Of a stretch of 64,000 nt of DNA, positions 18,722 through 27,481 are shown in pieces. Source of the stretch: CAYHBO01 sp964354855 (GTDB lineage Bacteria > Babelota > Babeliae > Babelales > RVW-14); the NCBI GenBank assembly GCA_964354855.1, contig CAYHBO010000004.1, positions 4,263 to 68,262 of the forward strand, read 5' to 3'. The position numbers and the translations under genes were made by a program. Every line of letters starts with the position of its first letter. The stretch's first letter is position 1. The notes under the pieces are model-generated. The model was given only the letters and a program-made list of their open reading frames with translations. It was not told the DNA's origin and searched no databases.

Positions 18722-19461
18722 ACAACACCCTCATCCCAACGCAACTCTTTGTCGGCAACGGCATTGACCTGATTCAGCACGTCGAACAATATCTTCAGCA
18801 ACGCTTGTGTAGTAATCCACAAGAACCCGCTGGCTGTTTTTGTACTTCTTGCAGACAAATCAAAAATCACCAACATCAAAAACTCCTCTGGCTCAAACCT
18901 GAACGAGATTATAAACTTCAAGACATCGAAGTTATTTTTGAACGCACCGCTTTTTCACTTGATCAAAATGACCACTATTTCTTTGTACTTGAACAGGCGG
19001 ACACCTTCAATGTCGCCACAGGGAATAGGCTTCTCAAACTTCTTGAAGAACCTCCAACGGGATACAATTTTATCCTGATGACCAACAACGAAGACGCAAT
19101 CCTTAAAACCATTGTATCGCGTTGCCACATCGTACGCTTAGATCAAACACAAGAAGATGCATCCCTACACCCTCTACTCGCTTTTTTCATGATCCCGCAT
19201 CGCCGCGATGACCCATTCGCCTTTGAACAGTTAATTAAACAACTACATCTTTCAGATAATCAAAGTGTCCAACTCGCCAACCAACTCATGAACCAACTTT
19301 TCCAAAAAATGACCCTGGCTTACGAACAAGATATTGAGATTGTTGAAACGTACCAGGGCCTTTTAAGTATCGTTCAAAAAGCATTACTCAAGCCACCACA
19401 GTCAGGGAGCTCCGAAATTTTCTGGAAAAATATTTATCTTCAGTTTGATGCATGGCTATGA
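18718..19461 (+). CDS. holB: DNA polymerase III delta' subunit, short form
   Basis: 247 residues from the ATG that overlaps the tmk stop (ATGA). The delta' subunit is part of the clamp loader. The zinc-type cysteine cluster CFCTSCRQIKNHQHQ, the FFVLEQADTFN (Walker B-like) segment, NRLLKLLEEPP and TIVSRCHIVRL (sensor 1/SRC motif) are all present. The N-terminus (TQLFVGNGIDLIQHV) lacks a P-loop lysine. That fits delta', which usually does not hydrolyse ATP, but the segment is more eroded than usual. The C-terminal collar domain is also short compared with typical proteins of 300-330 residues. Confidence 0.85.
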   Translation: MNNTLIPTQLFVGNGIDLIQHVEQYLQQRLCSNPQEPAGCFCTSCRQIKNHQHQKLLWLKPERDYKLQDIEVIFERTAFSLDQNDHYFFVLEQADTFNVATGNRLLKLLEEPPTGYNFILMTNNEDAILKTIVSRCHIVRLDQTQEDASLHPLLAFFMIPHRRDDPFAFEQLIKQLHLSDNQSVQLANQLMNQLFQKMTLAYEQDIEIVETYQGLLSIVQKALLKPPQSGSSEIFWKNIYLQFDAWL

Positions 19462-20411
19462 TCGCAATTCGTCGCTTCCTCCTCAACGCCATGCAGACGC
19501 AACTTCTCCTCTCCATCATGGCGCTCCCCATTTTAGTCCATTGGGGCTTGCCCATGTCTCTCATGACACTTGTCGGCAATTTAATTTTCACGCCCATCTT
19601 AACCATCATGCTGATTATCAGCTCACTTATTTTTTTTACTGAACTTTGTTTCGTACCGAACAGCTATCTCTTAAACATTTTGGACATGCTCGTGTATGCC
19701 TGGAACAACTGTCTACACCTAGGCAATGCCGGATGGATGATGGGGTTTGTTCACCCGGGAATTATCATTCTTACACTTATTCCCGTAAGCACTTTCATTT
19801 TTCTAAAGAGTCGCTGGGGAAAAACACTTGAACAACGAGTCGCGGGTATGGCTGCGTTACTTATCACCAGCTGCTTCGTGCTGTGGGGCTATGGCAGACT
19901 TCAAGAACCAATAACACTCAAGCATGATAAATTCACTGTCTCAACAGACACTCACCATCACTTAACTTTTATTGATAACGGCTATTTCAATAAAAAAGCA
20001 ACTCCAGACAAAGGCGTTGAGTTTGATCTCAAGCCATATCTCACTAAAAAATTCGGAACTCCTATCATTAATCATCTCATCCTAAATAAACCATCTCAAA
20101 GAAGTTTTTTAGGAGCTCTTGCTCTTTGTGAAAATTATATGATACAAAAAATCACTGTTCCATTTTGGAAGCAAAAAGATAATAACCAAAAAATTTGCTG
20201 GGCTTATGGTAAATTAAAACGAAAAACACAAGAACTTAAGATTACTTTAAACCGCAGCGGTACCGGAGTAAGTGATGAAAAAAATATTACTAGTACTAGT
20301 CCTTCTAGGCGAAATAACCGTTCATCAAAGCAATACAATGATACCAAAGAAATCAACAGTAAGAATACCCACAACAATATCCAACCCAAAAAAAACTTCA
20401 ATCCTTCATGA
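19458..20411 (+). CDS. ComEC/Rec2-like membrane protein remnant
   Basis: 317 residues from the ATG that overlaps the holB stop (ATGA). An in-frame ATG at 19452 is an alternative. Residues 1-150 hold four to five membrane helices resembling the end of the ComEC competence domain (LLSIMALPILVHWGLPMSL, GNLIFTPILTIMLI). A soluble part follows where ComEC carries a metallo-beta-lactamase-like domain. The place expected for the LTHxDxDHxGG metal motif reads LNKPSQRSFLGAL, so the metal ligands are gone. The N-terminal OB part is also absent. The last 45 residues run out of frame over the next gene for 137 bp and are low-complexity. Probably a relic, or a protein with a changed role. Confidence 0.5.
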   Translation: MIAIRRFLLNAMQTQLLLSIMALPILVHWGLPMSLMTLVGNLIFTPILTIMLIISSLIFFTELCFVPNSYLLNILDMLVYAWNNCLHLGNAGWMMGFVHPGIIILTLIPVSTFIFLKSRWGKTLEQRVAGMAALLITSCFVLWGYGRLQEPITLKHDKFTVSTDTHHHLTFIDNGYFNKKATPDKGVEFDLKPYLTKKFGTPIINHLILNKPSQRSFLGALALCENYMIQKITVPFWKQKDNNQKICWAYGKLKRKTQELKITLNRSGTGVSDEKNITSTSPSRRNNRSSKQYNDTKEINSKNTHNNIQPKKNFNPS

Positions 20412-20850
20412 AGAACGTACTCCATGTTTGCCTCCACTAGCCGCAGCCTACGAATGTTTATTTTGTCTCATAAATTTAATCAAGCAAACCCCAAGAATTA
20501 TTACCCAACATTTTAATGGAAAAACACTTCTCCATCATGCAGCAAGTGGATATATATCTGAAGATGTTAGAGGAGATACTACGAATGCAATGGACCTTCT
20601 ACTAAGCAATGGCGCTGATATCAATGCCACTGCAAGCAAAGAAAATTTTTTGGGGTGTACCCCTCTTGCGTTTGCACTTCTTAATGATTATGTGGAAGGA
20701 GCTCGATGGCTTTTAAATCGAAAGGCAACAATTTGTGAATCAGCACGTCTATACGCTCGCTGGCATAACATTGATTTGAATAACCAATCATTACCAAGAT
20801 CTTCTTCTGATAAAGAAGAATGGATAAATATTTCTCCTCCATCAGAGTGA
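20275..20850 (+). CDS. exported ankyrin-repeat protein 1
   Basis: 191 residues. The ATG at 20275 follows ggag by 7 bases, with an in-frame stop just upstream, so the start is firm even though it lies inside the previous reading frame. N-terminal signal segment (MKKILLVLVLLGEITVHQSN). Then the cysteine motif C-x9-C-x2-C (CLPPLAAAYECLFC), followed by about three ankyrin repeats (GKTLLHHAASGY, AMDLLLSNGADIN and CTPLAFALLNDY). Ankyrin repeats mediate protein-protein contacts. In an exported protein of an intracellular bacterium they suggest a host-directed or periplasmic binding role. First of six tandem paralogues. Confidence 0.8.
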   Translation: MKKILLVLVLLGEITVHQSNTMIPKKSTVRIPTTISNPKKTSILHEERTPCLPPLAAAYECLFCLINLIKQTPRIITQHFNGKTLLHHAASGYISEDVRGDTTNAMDLLLSNGADINATASKENFLGCTPLAFALLNDYVEGARWLLNRKATICESARLYARWHNIDLNNQSLPRSSSDKEEWINISPPSE

Positions 20851-20927
20851 ATCAATCATCTGAACGTAGGGTTTGTTACACTAGAACGAAAATAATAAAG
20901 CTGAACTTCACATTATTGGAGAGTAGT

Positions 20928-21641
20928 ATGAAGACCATAAGTTTACTACTGGCTATCGTTGCTACATGCACGTCAAACCAAAGCAACTCCATGCAACCAA
21001 AACCTCAACCAACAAAAACAGGCACAGAAGCCCAAACAGATGAATCTGTTTATTGTATTCGATCTCAATGGGGTCTTGATACAAACACATGCTCTCTTTC
21101 TCAGTCCATAGAACACGAATGTTTAAACTGCCTTAGAAGAGCTCTTGATGAACAACCAGAACTCATTAATCAAGTCGACAACGGGCTTACGCTGCTACAC
21201 TTCGCAGCAGCACATGGCAAGATTGAAGCCATGTCTCTCTTATTAGCTCATGGTGCCCATATCAATGCCATATCTTCTGATCCAAAATACAAAGATTATA
21301 CCGCGCTTTGTTTTAGCATCAAATTCAACTACCCCCTCTGCGTTGAATTTCTTGTAAAAAGCAAAGCAGCATTAGAATCGGCCAGGATCATTGCTCAACA
21401 ATGTAAAATCGATTTGGAATCAATCATAAAACGATATACATCAATCGAAATACCTCAACAAAGAGCGCCACTGACAACTCAAGAGTATAACCGCCCTATA
21501 AATAACCTCCCTTCAACAGCCGTAAGTGCACCTAATCTGACTCAAACAAATCTCGATAAAGAATGGGAGATGGTACCTCATCCTCCACAGAAGACTACTG
21601 TCCCAAAAACTGGATCTTGGGATGATGAAGGATTAGATTAA
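20928..21641 (+). CDS. exported ankyrin-repeat protein 2
   Basis: 237 residues, started at the ATG after ttggagag, which opens a signal peptide (MKTISLLLAIVATCTSNQSNS). The shared C-x9-C-x2-C motif (CSLSQSIEHECLNC) precedes ankyrin repeats (GLTLLHFAAAHGK, AMSLLLAHGAHIN and YTALCFSIKFNY). The last 70 residues are Pro/Thr/Gln-rich and end EWEMVPHPP...GSWDDEGLD, resembling the EEWINI end of paralogue 1. This gives a common plan of signal, Cys motif, ankyrins and acidic-Trp tail. Confidence 0.82.
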   Translation: MKTISLLLAIVATCTSNQSNSMQPKPQPTKTGTEAQTDESVYCIRSQWGLDTNTCSLSQSIEHECLNCLRRALDEQPELINQVDNGLTLLHFAAAHGKIEAMSLLLAHGAHINAISSDPKYKDYTALCFSIKFNYPLCVEFLVKSKAALESARIIAQQCKIDLESIIKRYTSIEIPQQRAPLTTQEYNRPINNLPSTAVSAPNLTQTNLDKEWEMVPHPPQKTTVPKTGSWDDEGLD

Positions 21642-21759
21642 AAAGACTAAATCACATAAGTCTCAACAATTTTTCTACAGCTCTTGTGCTTTACCAAAAT
21701 TATTAGGTACAACCTTAAATACTCAATAGAAAAAAGATGATGTATAGGGGAAATTGAGA

Positions 21760-22431
21760 ATGAAATATTTAGGGATACTTCTCACCATAGGAATAGGATT
21801 AAGTTGTACAGAAATTTATGCGATGCAAAGACAGACCGACTCGCAACCAACACCCAGCTGTTGCATATTTAAAAACGAATCATGCTCTCCTCATCAGGCC
21901 GCAGCGCGCGACTGTCTTTCTTGCCTTGCTTCATTTATTGTTAGAGTTCAAAAGAACACAATAGATATCAACATTAAATCTATAACGGGACTTTCACCAC
22001 TCCATTGCGCAATAAGCTCAGGACAAATAAGAGCTGCTTTCCTATTAATAGCTGCTGGAGCAAATAAAAATGAAAAATCTCAAGACCCTAATTTTCTAGG
22101 ATATACACCTCTATGCTTAGGAATCATGAACAATAAACATCATGTAATTGAATTTCTATTAAGATACGATGTATTACTTGATAACGCCTATGAAGTAGCA
22201 GAAAAATATAAATTTGATTTAGAAGAACTTATAAAACGTTTAGAACGAGAAAAAAATAAAACATTCAAAGAGAGAGAAGCGCAATGCTCTCTTTTACAAA
22301 AACCTTCGGTAGAGAAAGAAGTACAAACAGTCGAACGATTATTCAAAGAAAGTAGTATACAAACAGCAATGACTGGAGATAACCAATGGTATCTTCCAGA
22401 CGATGCCGACCAAGAGATCGACGATGACTAA
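21760..22431 (+). CDS. exported ankyrin-repeat protein 3
   Basis: 223 residues. The ATG at 21760 is preferred to an upstream TTG because aggggaaattgag gives the ribosome site and the signal peptide (MKYLGILLTIGIGLSCTEIYA) then starts directly. Cys motif CSPHQAAARDCLSC, then ankyrin repeats (GLSPLHCAISSGQ, AAFLLIAAGANKN and YTPLCLGIMNNK). A Lys/Glu-rich coiled stretch follows, and the acidic end has the same DNQWYLPDDADQ pattern (Trp in an acidic tail) as its neighbours. Confidence 0.82.
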   Translation: MKYLGILLTIGIGLSCTEIYAMQRQTDSQPTPSCCIFKNESCSPHQAAARDCLSCLASFIVRVQKNTIDINIKSITGLSPLHCAISSGQIRAAFLLIAAGANKNEKSQDPNFLGYTPLCLGIMNNKHHVIEFLLRYDVLLDNAYEVAEKYKFDLEELIKRLEREKNKTFKEREAQCSLLQKPSVEKEVQTVERLFKESSIQTAMTGDNQWYLPDDADQEIDDD

Positions 22432-22466
22432 AATAAAATTAACAAAAGAATCCTGGGAGATTGGAA

Positions 22467-23246
22467 ATGAAAAAAACGAGTTTATTTTTAATGGTAATGG
22501 GATTGCTAATATCTATAGAAGTAAAAGCCATGCAGTGGGTGCAGCGGTCGGCAGCGCATCTTTCAAACCACGGATCAAGAAACGCAGAAGATTTTAGCGG
22601 CAAGCAACTCCCCCAAATCATACAAACCACAAAATGCCCAGCATGTCTTCAAGAACGACTTGAAAAAGATTCATCTGATCTTGAAACTTATATAGATGGG
22701 TTTAATGCTCTCCACTGGGCAGTTATAAAAAAATACGCACCTTTTGTAACTATACTTATAGAAGCAGGGGCAAACATACATGCAAAGACGCAGAATGAAA
22801 ATCCTGAGTCAACACTTTGTGTAGCTATACGGCATAGACATGGAGAATGCGCAGATATTCTAATACGACAAGGAGCTCGTGTTAATGAAAAAGCTTTTAC
22901 AGTAGCATCTCATGCTAAATTTAAACTTAAATCTCTTGTAAACGATATCCTTAAAGAAGAAATTATAATTAACTGTGAAGACGACCCTGATAAACTACAA
23001 GCCCAACAAACACCACCACTCACAGTTACTACAACCCAAGAAGAAATCGTCATGACAGATGGCATGCCTCCAGCACAAGAAAGAGTCGCGGCTCTTCTAG
23101 TAGCACAACGAAAACAAGCCCTACCAATTCCACCAGCAACAAGCTTCGAGGAAGATACCGATAATTGGTGGATCATTCATAGAGCGCCAAAAGACCCTGT
23201 AGCAGAGGCCCCAAGCTGTCAAATGCTTACAGAAGATGAAAAGTAA
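22467..23246 (+). CDS. exported ankyrin-repeat protein 4
   Basis: 259 residues, from the ATG preceded by gggag. Signal peptide MKKTSLFLMVMGLLISIEVKA. This member has only the C-x2-C half of the shared motif (KCPACLQE); the first Cys position holds Gln. Ankyrin repeats: GFNALHWAVIKKY, TILIEAGANIHAK and STLCVAIRHRH. A Pro/Thr/Gln linker follows, and the tail contains DNWWIIHRAP, again a Trp-rich terminal motif. Confidence 0.8.
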   Translation: MKKTSLFLMVMGLLISIEVKAMQWVQRSAAHLSNHGSRNAEDFSGKQLPQIIQTTKCPACLQERLEKDSSDLETYIDGFNALHWAVIKKYAPFVTILIEAGANIHAKTQNENPESTLCVAIRHRHGECADILIRQGARVNEKAFTVASHAKFKLKSLVNDILKEEIIINCEDDPDKLQAQQTPPLTVTTTQEEIVMTDGMPPAQERVAALLVAQRKQALPIPPATSFEEDTDNWWIIHRAPKDPVAEAPSCQMLTEDEK

Positions 23247-23250
23247 CGGT

Positions 23251-23838
23251 ATGAAAATAGTTTTATTATTCCTACTCACCCTTTCAATAGCTTCAACTAC
23301 ACATGGCATGTTACTTATACCTCAACGATTAACCGAACAAAGCTTTGTAACCACCGCAGTACATAAGTTACTTATAGGCAATACATACTGCTACACCCCA
23401 GAACAAGCAATAAAAAATCAATGTGAATCATGCTTTGTTACATGGGTAGATTGGCTCATCCATGGCCCACAAAAAAATCTCTTAAATACAACTAACCAAG
23501 ATGGCTACACCCCTCTTCATCTGGCAATCATGAAAGGGCTTGATACTTATGTGTCACATCTACTTTTACAGGGAGCTTGCATCTTGGCTCCGGTTGGACA
23601 AGAACAACATTATCATAAAGGCTACACGCCCCTTCAGTTAGCAATCGTCTACGGAAAAAAAGAATGTATCAAAGTCTTACTTCAAGATTTGCATTTCCAT
23701 AACGTTGATCTAAGAGGCACCTGGGATTTTGCAAAAAATTATGGGATTGAAGTACAAAAAATCTATGAGCAAGCTGACCAGGAAATTGGACGAAAAAGAT
23801 TGACCCCAGTAATGGGGGTAGTTGTAAATAAAGAATAG
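23251..23838 (+). CDS. exported ankyrin-repeat protein 5
   Basis: 195 residues from the ATG at 23251. An ATG at 23236, overlapping the previous stop, is an alternative with five more residues. The later ATG gives the MK-hydrophobic layout of its paralogues. Signal peptide to about residue 20. Cys motif with one more spacer residue (C-x10-C-x2-C: CYTPEQAIKNQCESC), then two ankyrin units (GYTPLHLAIMKGL, THLLLQGA-type and GYTPLQLAIVYGK). No acidic-Trp tail. Closest to paralogue 6. Confidence 0.8.
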   Translation: MKIVLLFLLTLSIASTTHGMLLIPQRLTEQSFVTTAVHKLLIGNTYCYTPEQAIKNQCESCFVTWVDWLIHGPQKNLLNTTNQDGYTPLHLAIMKGLDTYVSHLLLQGACILAPVGQEQHYHKGYTPLQLAIVYGKKECIKVLLQDLHFHNVDLRGTWDFAKNYGIEVQKIYEQADQEIGRKRLTPVMGVVVNKE

Positions 23839-23874
23839 AAAAAAATGTAACATTTTAAGCTGGGGGGCGTAAAA

Positions 23875-24399
23875 ATGAAAAATATTTTATTACTTCTACT
23901 CGTCATGGCCATTATACCAACAATATGCTGTATGAAACCAATAACAGTTCCTGTTCCGTTACAAGGCAGAACCTGGTTTCAGCAAAAATCATACCAAGCA
24001 ACGCATTGGGCTTTGCATCCTGATCAGTACTGCGCCTCTGCTCTCACAGCCATAAAGCGTAACTGTGGATCCTGTTTCGAGGCTTGGGTAAATGCTACTC
24101 CTGATATTGCTGAAGGAGAAAAAAACCAACTTGATGAACTAGATACTGATGGCTACACACTTATCCACCGTGTAATTTTATTAAACTATTCCGATGGGGT
24201 AAGACTTCTTATTACAAAAAGAGCTAGTATCGAAACACTCGTAGGAAAAACGAATCAACAGTTTTCTGGATACTCGCCACTAAGGCTAGCAAGAACACTA
24301 AAAAAACAAGAGTGTATCGACGTCTTACTTGAAAATGGCGCAAAAGATGAGTGCCCAGAAAAACAGAGAAAACAATTAGAACAGATGGAACAAGAATAA
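23875..24399 (+). CDS. exported ankyrin-repeat protein 6
   Basis: 174 residues with ggggggcg as ribosome site. Signal peptide MKNILLLLLVMAIIPTICC. Cys motif C-x10-C-x2-C (CASALTAIKRNCGSC), then ankyrin units (GYTLIHRVILLNY and YSPLRLARTLKKQ followed by CIDVLLENGAKDE). It ends in a short Glu/Gln-rich helix. Last of the tandem set; the next gene is convergent, with only 11 bp between stops. Confidence 0.8.
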   Translation: MKNILLLLLVMAIIPTICCMKPITVPVPLQGRTWFQQKSYQATHWALHPDQYCASALTAIKRNCGSCFEAWVNATPDIAEGEKNQLDELDTDGYTLIHRVILLNYSDGVRLLITKRASIETLVGKTNQQFSGYSPLRLARTLKKQECIDVLLENGAKDECPEKQRKQLEQMEQE

Positions 24400-24410
24400 T
24401 CGGCTTAAGT

Positions 24411-25331
24411 TTACTTCATTAAAACATAAGCACGAATCATTTCACGTAACAATTCAGCAGAGTCTGATGGATGAAAAGATAATGGATTTTTTGACAGCCA
24501 GATTTCATGAGAGTATGACATAACAAGTCGATCTTCAAATCTATCCGCATTAGCAAGAAGTTTAATGAAATTCTCTATAGTATTCTCATCTATAAAATCA
24601 AGAACGATCCCTGGACAAGAAAATTGTGGTTTTGAAATAAACAGTTCAAGTTGATTAAAAAAACAAGACCCACGAATCGTTTCTTCAAAAGACCTAAGAC
24701 CCTTGGAGCTACGTGGAAATTCAATAGCAATATTTACACAATCACGCTTAGTCGATGCGCATAACGCATCAAGATATCTATGATAAGCTTGAGACGCTTC
24801 TTGAGAAGGAGCTTGCGATGCCTCACGAACTACAACCCCCTCACCATCAGGAAGATACCAAGACCCTGAAAATGCCATAAATCCATAATGAGTATCTTGA
24901 ACATTATTTTTCTCATCAATAATTTTCATCGCTTCTACTACCCAGGCTGGAGATTGTCCTAATGAAAAAATATTATATAATTTATCTGGATATCGAACCT
25001 TAATAAAATTATTCGTTTTAATTGCCAAAGAAACCAATGTGCGCAAACCAGATGGCGTTAAGAGGGGATGTAATCTGTATTTACACGTTTCAGGATCATG
25101 CTTAGACGCAGTATAGTTAATTAGCTTACTTACTTTTATTCTCGGCCAAAACCGTTTTATAACTTCCCATGCTTTGTGGTCATAAGCTTCAATTTCTTTA
25201 ATTTTAAGCGTATCTCTAATCTCTTGGTCACTACTAACAGCTTCAACAGAAGGCTCTTGCATTCCTAAAGCATTATATTCCTGCATCAAAGAAAAAATAA
25301 AAAATAAATTTGTGAGTATCTTAAAATTCAT
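24411..25331 (-). CDS. exported protein of unknown function
   Basis: 306 residues with an N-terminal hydrophobic signal (MNFKILTNLFFIFSLMQEYNALG) followed by MQEPS. The same 'A/GMQ' cleavage neighbourhood occurs in the ankyrin proteins and in the next gene. No repeats or known catalytic motif were recognised. The middle contains KLYNIFSLGQSPAWVVEAMKII and GFMAFSGSWYLPDGEG, which could be an enzyme-like core, and there is a short EASQAPSQEASQAY repeat. The ribosome site is weak. Confidence 0.55.
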   Translation of the reverse strand: MNFKILTNLFFIFSLMQEYNALGMQEPSVEAVSSDQEIRDTLKIKEIEAYDHKAWEVIKRFWPRIKVSKLINYTASKHDPETCKYRLHPLLTPSGLRTLVSLAIKTNNFIKVRYPDKLYNIFSLGQSPAWVVEAMKIIDEKNNVQDTHYGFMAFSGSWYLPDGEGVVVREASQAPSQEASQAYHRYLDALCASTKRDCVNIAIEFPRSSKGLRSFEETIRGSCFFNQLELFISKPQFSCPGIVLDFIDENTIENFIKLLANADRFEDRLVMSYSHEIWLSKNPLSFHPSDSAELLREMIRAYVLMK

Positions 25332-25360
25332 ATACGAACCTATTTTACCAAAGTTTATAA

Positions 25361-25834
25361 TTAATCATCACGAGAAGAGGGAACCTCTCCACCTTCAGCC
25401 TGCTCCAAAGCTAACCGCCGCTGTTTATTCAATCGATTATTTATAAAATTAATCCGCATAAACATTGGACACTCTTTTCTAGGAAAACGATTCTTAAGAT
25501 CTTCATCAGAGAATTGACTAAGATCTTCGTTATTTCTTATGAGTTTGAAACGCCTCAGTAATATAATTAAATCATTGCGATCAAGGGCATTAAATCGTTC
25601 TGCAGGAATTATACTTATTGGTGTAGTCGCAAAATCAATTGTGGAAACCCTTTCTTGCAGTTGTCGTTGTCTATGTGAGCGACGAAAACGTAATGGCATA
25701 CCACTCGTCAATCGCAATGAAACCTCTCCATCAGGAGAGATTTCTTTAGGACTTTCTTGCATAGCATATACTTCATTACTTCCCACAAGACCAAGAAGCC
25801 CTAGAACGAGCATATTACGTTTAATTATATTCAT
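25361..25834 (-). CDS. exported small basic protein of unknown function
   Basis: 157 residues when started at the internal ATG (MNIIKRNMLVLGLLGLVGSNEVYA), which forms a proper signal peptide; an ATG at 25876 is also in frame. The mature part begins MQESP and is Arg-rich (RFRRSHRQRQLQER), with helical segments (NDLIILLRRFKLIRN and LSQFSDEDLKNRF). The FSDEDL..RF segment is of the protein-contact type. Not recognised. Likely co-transcribed with the 24411-25331 gene (29 bp apart). Confidence 0.5.
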   Translation of the reverse strand: MNIIKRNMLVLGLLGLVGSNEVYAMQESPKEISPDGEVSLRLTSGMPLRFRRSHRQRQLQERVSTIDFATTPISIIPAERFNALDRNDLIILLRRFKLIRNNEDLSQFSDEDLKNRFPRKECPMFMRINFINNRLNKQRRLALEQAEGGEVPSSRDD

Positions 25835-26077
25835 AATAAAACCTACAATAATAAATATGTTATACTTACTTAGCATAACAACAAAGTAATCCAGATTGCA
25901 ATAATTAGTAATAACTTTTTATTATTTTTTTATTTTACGAAGTACTGTATTTCAATAATTAAATAATTATGTAAATCACCATAAAAAAGCATCTATTCCA
26001 AATCCCTATGTTTCCGGTATAATACCGGTTCTTAGCCTTAAATGTATCTATTTCTTGTTTTGTACCAAAGAGGGTGT

Positions 26078-27481
26078 ATGGCCACGTCACACGGACCGAC
26101 TGCTATTGATCAGCAGGGTAATTTTTTTGACTTAGAAAATTTTGTTTATAAGTCTGAGCGCGGTTTGAATGAAGAAATCGTTCGTAACATCTCTGCTCAA
26201 AAAAGTGAACCTGCATGGATGCTAGCGTTACGCTTGCAAGCATTAACCGAGTTTACCAATCGACCGTTACCTAAATGGGGACCTGATCTTACCGCCCTCA
26301 ACATCAATGACATCCACTACTACCTTAAACCAATCGCAAATCAAGGCCGCACCTGGGATGATGTTCCAAAAGATATCAAAAACACCTTCGACCGTCTTGG
26401 CGTCCCTCAAGCTGAACGAGCCTACCTTGCCGGACTTGGTGCTCAGTACGAATCAGAGGTGGTATACCACAACTTAAAACAAGAATGGATCGATAAAGGC
26501 GTTGTCTTTCTAGATACCGATACCGGCCTTAAACAATACCCAGAAATCTTCCAAGAATATTTTGGCAGTGTTATCCCCTATGATGACAACAAATTTGCCG
26601 CCCTTAATACCGCTGTGTGGAGTGGTGGAAGTTTTATTTATATCCCTAAAGGCGTTGAAGTAACCATGCCATTACAGGCTTACTTTCGTATCAACGCTGA
26701 ACGCATGGGACAATTTGAACGGACGCTTATCATCGCTGATGAAGGAGCTTTAGTAAACTATATTGAAGGCTGCACAGCTCCAACCTATGTCACCAGCTCA
26801 TTGCACTCGGCTGTTGTAGAAATTATCGCAAAACCGGGCTCACGTGTACGGTACTACACCATACAGAACTGGTCTAAAAATGTTTATAACTTAGTTACCA
26901 AACGAGCATTTGCATACAAAGATTCCATCGTTGAATGGATCGACTGCAACCTTGGCAGTGGCATCACCATGAAATATCCTGCAGTCATTCTTAAAGAAGA
27001 AGGCGCCAAAGCTGAAATCCTTTCCATTGCTATGGCCAGTGCTCCAAATCAAATTCAAGACTCAGGCGGAAAAGTAACCCATCTTGCATCAAATACCAGC
27101 TCACGCATTATTGCAAAATCGATCAGCAGTAAAGGTGGCCGTTCTAGCTACCGTGGCATGGTAAAGGTTGTAAAAGGTGCAAAAAATTGTAAATCATTTG
27201 TTCAATGTGATGCTCTGTTACTCGATGAGTATTCACGCACCGACACTTACCCATACATCGATATTAACGAATCAGAAGTAAACATCGGGCATGAAGCTTC
27301 AGTCAGTAAAATCGGCGAAGATCAGCTTTTTTATCTGACCAGTCGTGGCATCAGTGAACTTGCAGCACGCAATTTGATCGTTAATGGTTTCATTGAACCG
27401 TTTGTAAAAACATTACCGATGGAATTCGCCGTAGAAATGAATCGTCTTATTGAACTTGAAATGGAAGGAAGCGTTGGATGA
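26078..27481 (+). CDS. sufB: Fe-S cluster assembly scaffold SufB
   Basis: 467 residues, normal length, begun at the ATG after aaagaggg (an ATG at 26042 would add 12 residues without a ribosome site). SufB is the scaffold on which clusters are built, in complex with SufC and SufD. Family landmarks: AVWSGGSFIYIPKGVEV, YIEGCTAPTY, VTKRAFAYKDS, the SSKGGRSSYRGMV block, CDALLLDE, and the C-terminal HEASVSKIGEDQLFYL segment with GIS..AA. The next gene overlaps by 4 bases. sufC, normally adjacent, is not here. Confidence 0.95.
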   Translation: MATSHGPTAIDQQGNFFDLENFVYKSERGLNEEIVRNISAQKSEPAWMLALRLQALTEFTNRPLPKWGPDLTALNINDIHYYLKPIANQGRTWDDVPKDIKNTFDRLGVPQAERAYLAGLGAQYESEVVYHNLKQEWIDKGVVFLDTDTGLKQYPEIFQEYFGSVIPYDDNKFAALNTAVWSGGSFIYIPKGVEVTMPLQAYFRINAERMGQFERTLIIADEGALVNYIEGCTAPTYVTSSLHSAVVEIIAKPGSRVRYYTIQNWSKNVYNLVTKRAFAYKDSIVEWIDCNLGSGITMKYPAVILKEEGAKAEILSIAMASAPNQIQDSGGKVTHLASNTSSRIIAKSISSKGGRSSYRGMVKVVKGAKNCKSFVQCDALLLDEYSRTDTYPYIDINESEVNIGHEASVSKIGEDQLFYLTSRGISELAARNLIVNGFIEPFVKTLPMEFAVEMNRLIELEMEGSVG

